Source: Deltaproteobacteria bacterium
GTDB lineage: Bacteria > Myxococcota_A > UBA796 > UBA9615
Direction of reading: 5' to 3'
NCBI GenBank assembly: GCA_023954745.1
Contig: JAGSHC010000002.1
Span: 49,526 to 113,525 of the forward strand
Length of the DNA stretch: 64,000 nt
Both the position numbers and the translations under genes were made by a program. The notes beneath the pieces were generated by a model that did no database searches, was not told the DNA's origin, and worked only from the letters and a program-made list of their open reading frames with translations. Positions 11,353-20,667 of the stretch are shown here, one piece after another. The stretch's first letter is position 1; the number at the start of each line of letters is the position of its first letter.

Positions 11353-14300
11353 TCAACCGCCAGCGAGGGCTCTGGCAATGGCTCCCGCTGCGCTCCGCGC
11401 CTCCTTGGCGCTCACCACTTCGTCGGACGCCTCCCAGCGTTCCGCGAGTGCGTCGAGGATTTCGATGGCGCCATACCGCGCATCAGCTGACGGCGGAAGC
11501 GCCCGGAGGCCTTCACGGAGGTGCGCCCGGGCGGCCGCGTCGTCGTGTCCCGCCTCGCACAGCGCCAGGGTCAGGGAGAAGGGACCGCGCAACCAGACAG
11601 GGGGGGCTCCGTCACCATCCTCCAGGGCCCGCAGCTGCTCGCGACCCTGCAGACCGCGACCTCGTTCAGCCTCGAGTCGCGCCAGATTCAGGACCGCGAG
11701 GCGAGGCCCGGGGCCCGGGACCAGGTGGAGGAGCGCGGCGCTCTCCCCGTAGTGATGGGCAGCGGCTTCCAGGGCTCCGCGTCCGCGGTACAGCTCGCCC
11801 AACTCGTTGTGGGCCCGGGCGACCATCGGGTGACGCCCCAGAGCGCTCGCGAGGCGGGTGCACTCGGTGAGATGGGTCAAGGCGTCCTCGGTGCGACCCG
11901 CCCGACGCTCGGCCCATCCGAGGTCATAGAGCGCGGTGACGATGGCCGACCGGTGATGGGCCGCCCTCGCGCTGTTGACGGCCTCTCGATGGTGGGCCAT
12001 CGCTCCCGTCATGTCCCCCGCCCTCGCTGCCAGGACCCCGAGGCTGCCTGCGATTGCGTACCGGTCCTGGGGGCGCGTCGCCACGCGCAGCGACTCTGCA
12101 GACCAATCCGGCAGCTCGATGTCCGTGAGGCTCTGGGCTGCTTCCTGGAGGGCAGCGAGCCCCCGGCTGGTCTCTCTCGCCGCCGCCGGGTGTGGCAGAT
12201 GACTCGTCAGGACCTCGATGCCCTCGACCAGCCGTTGCGCCGCGTCCCGGGGTCGCCGGGCTCCCAGCAAGGCGCGGCCCCAGCCGATGAGCAGCCGCCC
12301 GTGAGGGAGGCCATCGGCGACGAGCCCGCCATCGGCAAGGCCCTCGTAGAACCCAATCGCTTCCTCGTATCGCGCCCGAAGTCTCGCAACCTCGGCCCCC
12401 GCCTCGAGGGCCGCGCGACGCGTGCGATCGGGGGCGGACGCAACAGAGGACAGCGCCAGCAGACGCGCCGCGTCCCCGAGCCGTCCGGCGTCCCGCGCCC
12501 GCAGACCGGCCACGAGGGCGGGGCCGGGCAACTCGTCGTCGGCTCCGCTCAACTCCAACAGACGCACCGTGCTCTCCGCCAGTCGATCGCGCGCCGGGGC
12601 CTCCCACCCCAGGATGAAACGAGCCAGCTCCCGCGCGCGGCGTCGCCCGCGACGGCTGGCTCCGAGTCGCGCCAAGACCAGGTCCCTCAGCGAGGGGTGC
12701 TCCCAGGCCAGCTGATCACCGACGACGTGCGGCGGTTCGGCGAACACGCCCGCCGCGATGAGTTCATCGAGCGCTTCGTCCACCGCCGAAGACGCGGCGT
12801 CCGTGCCCAGGACCGTGAGGCCCTCCACGGCGTCGTCCACCAGGAACTGAAGCCCGAGACCGGCCGCCACGTCGAGCAAACGCTCGGCCAGGTCCGGGGC
12901 CGACGCCGCGCGGGTGGCGGCGTCGATGCGATGACCCCAGAGCTCTCGGAGACTTCCCGGCAGAGCGTCCCGCAAGTCCATCCCCCCGACGATCCCCATC
13001 CGAGAGCCGACGGGGACGAGCTGTTCGCCGGCCTCGAGGTGACGAATGAGCTGGAGCGCGACCAGCGGGAGTCCGGCGGCCTTCGCCGCGACGGCCCCCG
13101 ACGCTTGAGGGGTCAGTGGGAGGTTCGCCTCGACGATGGCCACGATGGACGGGTCGGGCAGCCGCTTGAGGGGAAGCTGAACCACGACGTCCGAGACGGC
13201 CAGGCCCGCGCCGGCCACAGTGCTCCACTCCCCCGAGGACTCCCCGCGCCGCGCCCGGGTGACCATCACCCAGACCGGATACGGGTCCAGACGCTGCGCC
13301 GCGGCGAAGCTGGCGAGCCAGCCCTGCGCGGCGGGCCCCCCGCTCTCGAAGTCATCGAGGGACAACACGACGGGGCGCTCGCGGGAGACGAGACGGAGAA
13401 ACCGCTCCACGAGGGCATCGGACCAACCGGCCTCACTGTGTGAGTGCCCCGCGTCACTCTCGGGGCGCAGCCAGGCGATGAGCGCGGCGCGCTCCTCGTC
13501 CGAGAGGGTGGCGCCGGCCCCGGACAGCGTGCCCGCGAGGCGCTGGCGGAGGTGGTCGAGGCCAAGGCTGCGGCTCCCGAGAAGGTCTTCGATCGACTGC
13601 CTCAGCGGGGCCAGAGAGGCGACTCCGGCGACCGCCGCCCCCCGACCGACGTGAGCGCGGGCGGTCTCAGCGAGGCCGGCGACGAACTCGGCCACCAGCC
13701 GCGAGCAGCCGACTCCTTCGACTCCCTCGACGAACACAATCCCGCCTCGCCCCCCGGCGACGTCGTTGAAGTGTCCGTGCAGACGAGAGAGCTCTTCGTC
13801 ACGGCCCAGAAAGGGCTCACGGGGAACCAATTGACCGGTCGCGATGGTCGGCGGAAGCTCAACAACCGCCGCGCTGGGCAGGGTGGGAACCGCCGCGCGC
13901 GGAGACCTCGAAGGGGCGCCCTGCGCCTTCCGGAGAGCATCCCGCATGGCGGCCGCCGAGGGATAGCGGTCGCGGGGGTGCTTCGCGAGGGACCTCTGGA
14001 CCACGTCGATGACCAACGCGGGGACCTCCAGGTGGGCGGCGGGGCTCAGGCGGGGCGCGACCCGGAACGCGTGACTGCGCATCACCTCCATCACGGGTCC
14101 CGTGAACGGAGGACGGCCCGAGAACCACTCGTACAGGATGATGCCGACCGCATAGACGTCCGACTCGGGGCGCACGGGCTGGCCGAGGGCCTGCTCCGGG
14201 GACATGTACAGCGGGGTCCCGACGACGGTGCCCTCGCGGGTGAGCGGGTCGTCGCCGTCGTCCTCGCCGGAGAGCACGGCCGCGATTCCGAAGTCCACCA

Positions 14301-14763
14301 GCACCAATTGGGTTGGGTCGCCATCCCGAATGAGCATGTTGGCGGGCTTGAGATCGCGGTGGAGCACGTCCCGCGCATGGGCCGCGGCCAGACCGGTGAG
14401 CATCCCATCGGCTGCATCGAGGAACGCGCCGACCGGTGGAGAGGTTCGTGCCCACGCGCCCACAGTCGGCCCCGGGACCAACTCCATGACGAGGAAGGGA
14501 TCCCCGTCCTCGGTCTCGCCGTAGTCGTGCACCTGAACAACATGCGGGTTACGAATTCGAGCGACGGCCCGCGCCTCCCGGTGCAGGCGCCGCCGCGCCC
14601 GACCGTCGACGTCTTCGCCCCGCAAGACCTTGATGGCCACATCGCGGTCCAGGAGGCGCTGGCGACCGCGATACACGCTCCCCATGACGCCGCCGCCGAC
14701 GTGGTTCACCACTTCGTAGCGGCCCGCGAGGATGGTGTTCAGGAACGGATCAACCCCCTCCAC
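11353..14763 (-). CDS. PknK-like Ser/Thr kinase fused to AAA-like and TPR regions
   Basis: VGGGVMGSVYRG, HRDLKPANML, DFGIA; P-loop-like GVEGVGCSR lacking the canonical Lys; long helical-repeat C-terminus. Confidence 0.9.
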   Translation of the reverse strand: MEGVDPFLNTILAGRYEVVNHVGGGVMGSVYRGRQRLLDRDVAIKVLRGEDVDGRARRRLHREARAVARIRNPHVVQVHDYGETEDGDPFLVMELVPGPTVGAWARTSPPVGAFLDAADGMLTGLAAAHARDVLHRDLKPANMLIRDGDPTQLVLVDFGIAAVLSGEDDGDDPLTREGTVVGTPLYMSPEQALGQPVRPESDVYAVGIILYEWFSGRPPFTGPVMEVMRSHAFRVAPRLSPAAHLEVPALVIDVVQRSLAKHPRDRYPSAAAMRDALRKAQGAPSRSPRAAVPTLPSAAVVELPPTIATGQLVPREPFLGRDEELSRLHGHFNDVAGGRGGIVFVEGVEGVGCSRLVAEFVAGLAETARAHVGRGAAVAGVASLAPLRQSIEDLLGSRSLGLDHLRQRLAGTLSGAGATLSDEERAALIAWLRPESDAGHSHSEAGWSDALVERFLRLVSRERPVVLSLDDFESGGPAAQGWLASFAAAQRLDPYPVWVMVTRARRGESSGEWSTVAGAGLAVSDVVVQLPLKRLPDPSIVAIVEANLPLTPQASGAVAAKAAGLPLVALQLIRHLEAGEQLVPVGSRMGIVGGMDLRDALPGSLRELWGHRIDAATRAASAPDLAERLLDVAAGLGLQFLVDDAVEGLTVLGTDAASSAVDEALDELIAAGVFAEPPHVVGDQLAWEHPSLRDLVLARLGASRRGRRRARELARFILGWEAPARDRLAESTVRLLELSGADDELPGPALVAGLRARDAGRLGDAARLLALSSVASAPDRTRRAALEAGAEVARLRARYEEAIGFYEGLADGGLVADGLPHGRLLIGWGRALLGARRPRDAAQRLVEGIEVLTSHLPHPAAARETSRGLAALQEAAQSLTDIELPDWSAESLRVATRPQDRYAIAGSLGVLAARAGDMTGAMAHHREAVNSARAAHHRSAIVTALYDLGWAERRAGRTEDALTHLTECTRLASALGRHPMVARAHNELGELYRGRGALEAAAHHYGESAALLHLVPGPGPRLAVLNLARLEAERGRGLQGREQLRALEDGDGAPPVWLRGPFSLTLALCEAGHDDAAARAHLREGLRALPPSADARYGAIEILDALAERWEASDEVVSAKEARSAAGAIARALAGG

Positions 14764-14765
14764 GA

Positions 14766-15518
14766 CTATCGGCAGCCCCCTCCGCGCTCGCGGCGCTCCT
14801 CGGCGGGGCGCTTTGCGAACACCCCCAGCGCAATGGGCACAGGCGTGCCGCCCGGTTCATCCACCTGAAGACCGCCACTTCGCACGACCAGCTGCGAACT
14901 GGGTCCACCGTCCAGATTGAGTGCGTTCTTGCAGCCCAGGCCGGTCAGGTACTTCGCGAGGTCCGCGGCACCGACGGAGTCCGCGGTCACCAGGGCGACC
15001 ACCTTTCCGCTCGACTTCGTGCAAACCGCGGTGCGACGCGCGGACTGCGGCTTGAGCGCGAGGGGCTGACTGTCGACGACGAGCCGCGGCCCCACCTGGA
15101 AGGCCTGCTTCGTTCCGCTTCCGCCGCCGTAGTCGCTGGTGTGCACGATGTGGGCACCCGCCCCGTCGGTGTAGAACACCCCCCAGTCGGCCCGGCGAAG
15201 CGCTTGACGCTGCGCGCCGTCCACAACCAGAAGCCCCATGGGCGAGCCGTCGACGTCGAAGAAGGGTCCGTTGAGCACGGCGGCGGCTCCGGTGGCCTCG
15301 ACGAACTCCTGAGCCGTCATGGCTTCGCGCTCGTGGTCGCGAGAGTCGAGGACGCGGAGCTCGGCGGACAGCAAATCGATCTCGAGTTGGTGCGCCTGAC
15401 CCGCTCCCGGAATCGTCACGCGCTGATAGACGAGGTCGGCGTCGCCAGCGTCGCCTCCAGCCTCTCCGAAACAGAGCAGAGAGAGCACGCCGAGCATCCA
15501 GGCGGAGCGGCGTGGCAC
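14766..15518 (-). CDS. Phosphodiester glycosidase (NAGPA-like) family protein
   Basis: VLNGPFFDVDGSPMGLLV and ALNLDGGPSSQLV motifs; GTG start next to upstream stop at 15521 (Met start at 15497 also possible). Confidence 0.8.
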   Translation of the reverse strand: MPRRSAWMLGVLSLLCFGEAGGDAGDADLVYQRVTIPGAGQAHQLEIDLLSAELRVLDSRDHEREAMTAQEFVEATGAAAVLNGPFFDVDGSPMGLLVVDGAQRQALRRADWGVFYTDGAGAHIVHTSDYGGGSGTKQAFQVGPRLVVDSQPLALKPQSARRTAVCTKSSGKVVALVTADSVGAADLAKYLTGLGCKNALNLDGGPSSQLVVRSGGLQVDEPGGTPVPIALGVFAKRPAEERRERGGGCR

Positions 15519-15520
15519 CG

Positions 15521-16465
15521 TCAAGGAGCCGCGCCTCGCGTTGCTTCGAGGGCAGCCCGAGCGCGCTCCAGCCCCTCCTCCCAACGGTTGAGGCGCGCGA
15601 TGCTCTCGACGAGCCGGCTCCATCCGGCGGGGTCGCGGTCCCGGTTGATCTCCTCTACGTCAGCCTTCACTGCGTCGAGCTCCTCCTGCCGCTGACTGGC
15701 TTGGCCCGCAATGTCGTGCCAGGGGCCCGACTCTTCCTCGGGGCGCGCAGCCTCCAGCTCCCGGAGGAAGCTTCGCAGGGCGCTCCCGCCCTCCTCGATG
15801 CGGCGACGATGGTTCTCGAGGAGTCGTCCGAGATCGAGGCCGTGGCGACGGCCGGGGGGCTGAAAGATGGTCACCCGAGGGGTCCGGTGGCCTGCTGCGT
15901 CGGTGACGGCGCGGGCGAGAGGCCAGTCGTGCAGGATCCGCTCGAAGAGAGTCTCCACGAAGGTGTCGGCGTCCCCCTCGGCCCACCCCTGAGGAACCAC
16001 CACCGCGGGGGGCGAGCCCCGGTCCGCCAGACGCAGACACAGGGCATCCCGACGGTCCACGGCGCCCCCGGACGGGGGCTGCAGCACGATGAACCTCGTC
16101 TCTGAGTCGGCGAGCAGGAGGAACAGCGCGTCGAGCAAGCCATCGGCGGGCTCACTCGGGTCGTCGTACGCCCCAGGAAGGTCTGTGTCGCTGAAGAAGA
16201 CGGCGTCGTACCGCCCTGGCTCGAGGCCCTCCCCGAGATGCGCCCAGTCCGTGAAGGAATGCGCAGCGACGCGCACGCCCGCGCCCACACCCAGTTCGTC
16301 GGCGAGACGCGCCAGGCGCGACGCCAGTCTCCGGCGCTCCTCCCCCTGATCTCCTTCGCGGCTGAGGACCAGCACACGCACAGGAAGCTTCGGGAGACGC
16401 GCCAGGGGAGGACATGGTGCCGAGGTCTCGATGAGCCGCGGGCCGGGGTACTCTTCTTCCGTCAT
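15521..16465 (-). CDS. Hypothetical protein, possible degenerate CHAT/caspase-like domain
   Basis: AVVVPQGWAEGDADTFVETLFERILHDWPLARAVTDA resembles the CHAT C-terminal segment; catalytic His/Cys not apparent. Confidence 0.6.
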   Translation of the reverse strand: MTEEEYPGPRLIETSAPCPPLARLPKLPVRVLVLSREGDQGEERRRLASRLARLADELGVGAGVRVAAHSFTDWAHLGEGLEPGRYDAVFFSDTDLPGAYDDPSEPADGLLDALFLLLADSETRFIVLQPPSGGAVDRRDALCLRLADRGSPPAVVVPQGWAEGDADTFVETLFERILHDWPLARAVTDAAGHRTPRVTIFQPPGRRHGLDLGRLLENHRRRIEEGGSALRSFLRELEAARPEEESGPWHDIAGQASQRQEELDAVKADVEEINRDRDPAGWSRLVESIARLNRWEEGLERARAALEATRGAAP

Positions 16466-16537
16466 GAATATGAGCGACGCGAGTATACCGGTGCGGGATC
16501 GACGGAGGTCCCGCGTTGAAGCGAGAGGGGTCCTGGA

Positions 16538-17335
16538 TTGGCTCTCGACCCCGTGATCGTCGGCCTCGCCGCCATGCTCGTCACCTTCGCTGCGGTCGTG
16601 TGGATTGCGGTTCTCACGGCGCGACAGCCCGGCGAGGGTTCGGTACCGGACCCGGGGGTGAGCTGGGGGAGCCTCAACTCGGGGACGATCGAGAGTGCGG
16701 TCCGCAGCAGCCTAGGAGAGCCCGACGACGACCCCGCGCTGAGGGAGCTCGCGCGCCACCACGCGTTTGCGATGGCCGCCCGCGGCTTCGCTGGCGAACG
16801 CTCTCCCGAGGGGGAGGACCACGCGGACCGACGGGCGCGGCTGGCGCCTCTCTTCGTGGGCATCACCCGGGAACGTCAGGTCAGCTTCGCGCGGGAAAAG
16901 GGCGCGAGAGAGGATGCGGTCGCGTCGAAGGCCTCCGCACTCCTGGAGGCCTCGGGCTTGGTGGTGACGCCCAACGACTGCCTCGGCCTCGGCGCCGCCG
17001 TCGAAGGGGGCCGGTGCGCAGTCGTCGCGGTCGTGGGGCGCCGCATCGCCACCCTCGAGGCGCCCCCGACCCGTGGAGTCGACGCTGGGCACTGGTCTGT
17101 GGTCGGACGCATGGAGAAGGGACCCGGGGACGCCCCCATCCGAGCAGAGGTCCGGCGTGGTGGGGGTCCTTGGGAGGGGAGCGGCACCAGCGCGGAGAAG
17201 GAGACCCGGCTCGGAAGCCCAGACCCTGGCCGTTTCGAGCTGGAGCTGGACCTGCCCGGAGGCGCCGAGCGCCTCGATGTCCGCCTGCTCCAGGGCGCGG
17301 ACGAAGTCCTCATCGTGACCGTGCGCGAGGGCTGA
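16538..17335 (+). CDS. Hypothetical membrane-anchored protein, possible CAP/SCP-like domain
   Basis: N-terminal TM; ALRELARHHAFAMAARGFAGERSPEGEDHADR resembles CAP spacing; weak. Confidence 0.6.
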   Translation: MALDPVIVGLAAMLVTFAAVVWIAVLTARQPGEGSVPDPGVSWGSLNSGTIESAVRSSLGEPDDDPALRELARHHAFAMAARGFAGERSPEGEDHADRRARLAPLFVGITRERQVSFAREKGAREDAVASKASALLEASGLVVTPNDCLGLGAAVEGGRCAVVAVVGRRIATLEAPPTRGVDAGHWSVVGRMEKGPGDAPIRAEVRRGGGPWEGSGTSAEKETRLGSPDPGRFELELDLPGGAERLDVRLLQGADEVLIVTVREG

Positions 17336-17482
17336 CCTCCGGGACCCGGTGCCAGTCAGGGGGTGGTGGGAGTCCCGATCACCGTCACTCCCCTCGCCCC
17401 CTGTGGCTGGCGTGGGTCCCACGGACCAGCCAGCGCTGCTTCGCACGGCAGCGGCCGTCGGCCGAGGGCCGCCGAACGAGCG

Positions 17483-17749
17483 CTACTTGCGACCCGTCGG
17501 GTTGGGCTTCGCGAGGTCGATGACCAGGTTCCGGTTCCCGATGCTGGCGCCAGTCAGCTTGTTGCGGGACATCACCGCCAGCTCGTGAGTCTCGAGCTCG
17601 ACGAAGCCAAAGCCCTTCGAGAGACCCGTACCGCGGTCCATGATCACGCGCACGCTCGTGGGCTCGATGTTCACGGTTTTGAAGAGCTCACGTACATCGT
17701 CGTCGGTGCAGGAGTAGGGCAAGTTGCCGACGTAGAGTCGTGCGGACAT
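17483..17749 (-). CDS. Small RRM-type RNA-binding protein
   Basis: RNP2 RLYVGNLPYS and RNP1 LSKGFGFVE. Confidence 0.95.
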   Translation of the reverse strand: MSARLYVGNLPYSCTDDDVRELFKTVNIEPTSVRVIMDRGTGLSKGFGFVELETHELAVMSRNKLTGASIGNRNLVIDLAKPNPTGRK

Positions 17750-17809
17750 CAGAGATCCTTTCCGGCGCAGGGATGCGCTCGGGTCGGGCGTGGAGAAGGA
17801 GCTAGGGGA

Positions 17810-18028
17810 TCAGCGCTGGCGGTAGGTGATACGGCCGCGCGTGAGGTCGTAGGGCGAGACTGCGACAATCACGCGGTCGCCTCGCAGAACTCGGATGCGG
17901 AACTTGCGCATCTTGCCGCCCAGGTGGGCCAGAATCTCATGTTCCTCATCAGTCACGACACGGAAGGTCCCTCCAGGGAACACCTCAGTGACGGTGCCTT
18001 CCATCTCGATGGAATCGTCGTTCGCCAT
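17810..18028 (-). CDS. infA: Translation initiation factor IF-1
   Basis: [16 protein letters not shown]...[35 protein letters not shown]. Confidence 0.96.
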   Translation of the reverse strand: MANDDSIEMEGTVTEVFPGGTFRVVTDEEHEILAHLGGKMRKFRIRVLRGDRVIVAVSPYDLTRGRITYRQR

Positions 18029-18164
18029 CCAGTCCTCTCTTTGGGCCACACGTAGAAAAGCCCGAGCCGAAAATGGCGCGGGCAGCGGGAACCCATCAGC
18101 GGCGGAAAGCTAACCATGCTCGGGGGCCCCGTCAAGCAAGGCCCACGTGTGCCATCGTCCCTTG

Positions 18165-19526
18165 ATGGCGATGCAGGGACCCATGCCCGGAGACCGGATC
18201 CAGCTGAGCGCCGGCCCATGGAACCTCCGGGGCGAGGCCTGCTCTCCGATCGACGGCATCGAAGTGCGTGTGCCGGGACTGATTCCCGACGAGCAGGCCC
18301 TCGTGACCATCACGGGCCGGAGTCGAGGCGGGCCGGTGGCTTGGGGGACAGCGGAGGTGCCCCCTCCCACCTCACGACGACGCGCTCCCCCGTGCCAGAT
18401 CCATGGGTCGTGTGGAGGGTGCGGGCTTCAGTACGCCACGGAGGAGGCGCGCTTCGCTGCTCTCGTGGCAGGCCGCACCGCCCTCCTGCCCCCCAGCGTC
18501 GCCGCGACGCTCGCGCCTGAGAACCAGTGGGTCCGGTCGCCCGGGTTCGGGTGGCGACACAAGGCGGTCCTGCTTCCTTCGTGGCGCCGGGGGCAACTGC
18601 TCCTCGGTGGGTACGGCCGGGGCACGCACGAGGTGGTTGACCAGCCCGACTGTCGGGTCCTCAGCGACGCGCTGCGCCAGGCGCGACGGACCGTGGGCGA
18701 TTCCCTGTCCGAGCTCGTGCGGGCCGGGCTCCGCCTCGCACCTCCGGGAGGTCGGTCCTCCCGCGGACTCCGGGCAATGGTCCTTCGCGCAAACCGGACC
18801 GGCGCAGTGCTCCTCACGGCGGTGGTCCGAGGTCCTGAGGACGTCGAACTGGTCCGGCCGTGGCTCGAGGACCTCGTCTCGTCCGGCGATCTGGCGGGAG
18901 CCTTCCACCAGGTCTTCGCTGCCCCCTCGGACGCAGTGCACGGGCGCACTCCACCTCAATGGGTGGCAGGCGTGCGGTCTCTCACCGAGACCGTGGGAGG
19001 AGTGCCCCTCCCGGTGCAGCCCCTGGCCTTCTTTCAGGTCAACCCCGGGGTGCTCGAGGGCATCGTCGATGTGCTGCGTGGCCTCGCCTTGCCCACCGAA
19101 ACCCTGCTCGACGCCTACTGCGGGGTGGGCGCCCTCGGACTCGCCATCGTCGGTCAGGAGGAGGTGCGCCCTCGCATCGTGGGGTGTGACGTCGTCCCTG
19201 GAGCCATCGCGGCAGCAGAGAAGGCGGCCCAGGCGCTGGGGCTCGACGCTCGCTACGTGCTCGGCTCTCCCTCCGACATCCAAGAGGCAGTGGGCGTCGC
19301 CGTCGTCGATCCGCCGCGGAAGGGTTGCTCGGCAAAGGAGCTGGCGGCGCTCGTGGCCTGCGCTCCGGAGCGCATCCTCTACGTGAGCTGCTCGGCACCG
19401 TCCCTCGCCCGGGACACTGCGCGCCTGCTCGAGTCCGGCTATCGGGCCACGGGGCTCTGGCCCGCCGACATGCTTCCTCAGACTGCGCACCTCGAGATGG
19501 TGGCCTCGTTCGAGCGGGTTCCCTGA
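18165..19526 (+). CDS. TrmA/RlmD-family RNA (uracil-5-)-methyltransferase
   Basis: FeS motif CQIHGSCGGC, SAM motif LLDAYCGVGALGLAI, catalytic ILYVSCSAPSLARD; exact start among several Met uncertain. Confidence 0.9.
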   Translation: MAMQGPMPGDRIQLSAGPWNLRGEACSPIDGIEVRVPGLIPDEQALVTITGRSRGGPVAWGTAEVPPPTSRRRAPPCQIHGSCGGCGLQYATEEARFAALVAGRTALLPPSVAATLAPENQWVRSPGFGWRHKAVLLPSWRRGQLLLGGYGRGTHEVVDQPDCRVLSDALRQARRTVGDSLSELVRAGLRLAPPGGRSSRGLRAMVLRANRTGAVLLTAVVRGPEDVELVRPWLEDLVSSGDLAGAFHQVFAAPSDAVHGRTPPQWVAGVRSLTETVGGVPLPVQPLAFFQVNPGVLEGIVDVLRGLALPTETLLDAYCGVGALGLAIVGQEEVRPRIVGCDVVPGAIAAAEKAAQALGLDARYVLGSPSDIQEAVGVAVVDPPRKGCSAKELAALVACAPERILYVSCSAPSLARDTARLLESGYRATGLWPADMLPQTAHLEMVASFERVP

Positions 19527-19563
19527 CCAGGGGAGGTGACGAAAGGCGGCTCTGCCGCCGAGC

Positions 19564-20589
19564 TCAGCTCGCGTCGTCGCCAGGGGGCCCCTCGTAGGTC
19601 AGGCCGGCCTTCACCTCGAGCTCCGTCTCGAACATCGGCCCGTCGGTCCTGACGCCCTCCGCTCCTGGCGCCGAGGGCGAAGCGATGTGCACCCGGTCGC
19701 GGCCGCCGCTCTTGGCGGTGTAGAGGGCCGAGTCTGCGCGCTCGATCCAGTCGTCGACACCCTCGTTCCGGCCACGCAGCGCGATGCCCTGAGAGGCAGT
19801 GACGCAGAGCTGCGGAACCAGGTCGGCGAAGTCGATGCCTCGGATGGTGATGCGGAGGCGTCCCGCCGTCTCGGCCGCCTCGGTCAGGGAGGCGTTCATG
19901 AGCACGACGAGGAATTCCTCGCCGCCATACCGCACCGCGAGGTCGGTGGTGCGCAACGCCTCGGAGATGGCCTTGCTGGCCCGTCGGATCACGGCGTCAC
20001 CCACGAGATGACCGTGGTCGTCGTTGATCCTCTTGAAGTGGTCGAGGTCGAGGAGAATGCAGCAGACGCTCTGACGGCGTCGCTCGGCTTCGTAGAGCCG
20101 TGAGGGAAGTCGGTCCTGGACGAAGGCGCGGGTGAGCAGCCCGGTCAGGGGGTCCCGCGCGGCTTGCATCAGCTTCGACGAAACGCCTGACGCGTACTGG
20201 ATCTCATCGTCGCTCATCCACTGGAACCGGAGGAGTACGTCCCCAAGTCGCAGCTTGTCGCCGCTGTCCAGCCAGGCCTCCTTCAGGCTCTCGCCGTTGA
20301 CCTTGATGCCGTTGGTGGAGCCGTTGTCATCGATGCGGACGCGCCGCTGGTTGCCGTCAGACTGCACGACCGCAATGGCGTGATAGCGGGACACGGAGGG
20401 CGCTTGAATCTGCACGTCGGCCTTCTCGCCGCGCCCGAGACGGTGCGCCCGGCGGCTCGAGTCCAACACGTGCAGGACCCCAATGCCGGGGCCCTCGATC
20501 ATGGTGAAGGTAGGCGTGAGGACACGGTCGCCTCGGCGGCGGAGCCGCCTGGCATCGAGCACCTGAGTACTTGGCTCGTCGTGGCTCAT
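19564..20589 (-). CDS. FHA-GGDEF diguanylate cyclase
   Basis: FHA SRYHAIAVVQSDGNQRRVRIDDNGSTNGIKVNG; active site YGGEEF; I-site-like RTTD five residues upstream. Confidence 0.93.
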   Translation of the reverse strand: MSHDEPSTQVLDARRLRRRGDRVLTPTFTMIEGPGIGVLHVLDSSRRAHRLGRGEKADVQIQAPSVSRYHAIAVVQSDGNQRRVRIDDNGSTNGIKVNGESLKEAWLDSGDKLRLGDVLLRFQWMSDDEIQYASGVSSKLMQAARDPLTGLLTRAFVQDRLPSRLYEAERRRQSVCCILLDLDHFKRINDDHGHLVGDAVIRRASKAISEALRTTDLAVRYGGEEFLVVLMNASLTEAAETAGRLRITIRGIDFADLVPQLCVTASQGIALRGRNEGVDDWIERADSALYTAKSGGRDRVHIASPSAPGAEGVRTDGPMFETELEVKAGLTYEGPPGDDAS

Positions 20590-20667
20590 CGAGTCGGATG
20601 CCTCTACGAGAACGGCCGGCAGCCCGGAACCCCGGACCGCCGGCCGCTCAGTCGAAGAACAGTGCGA

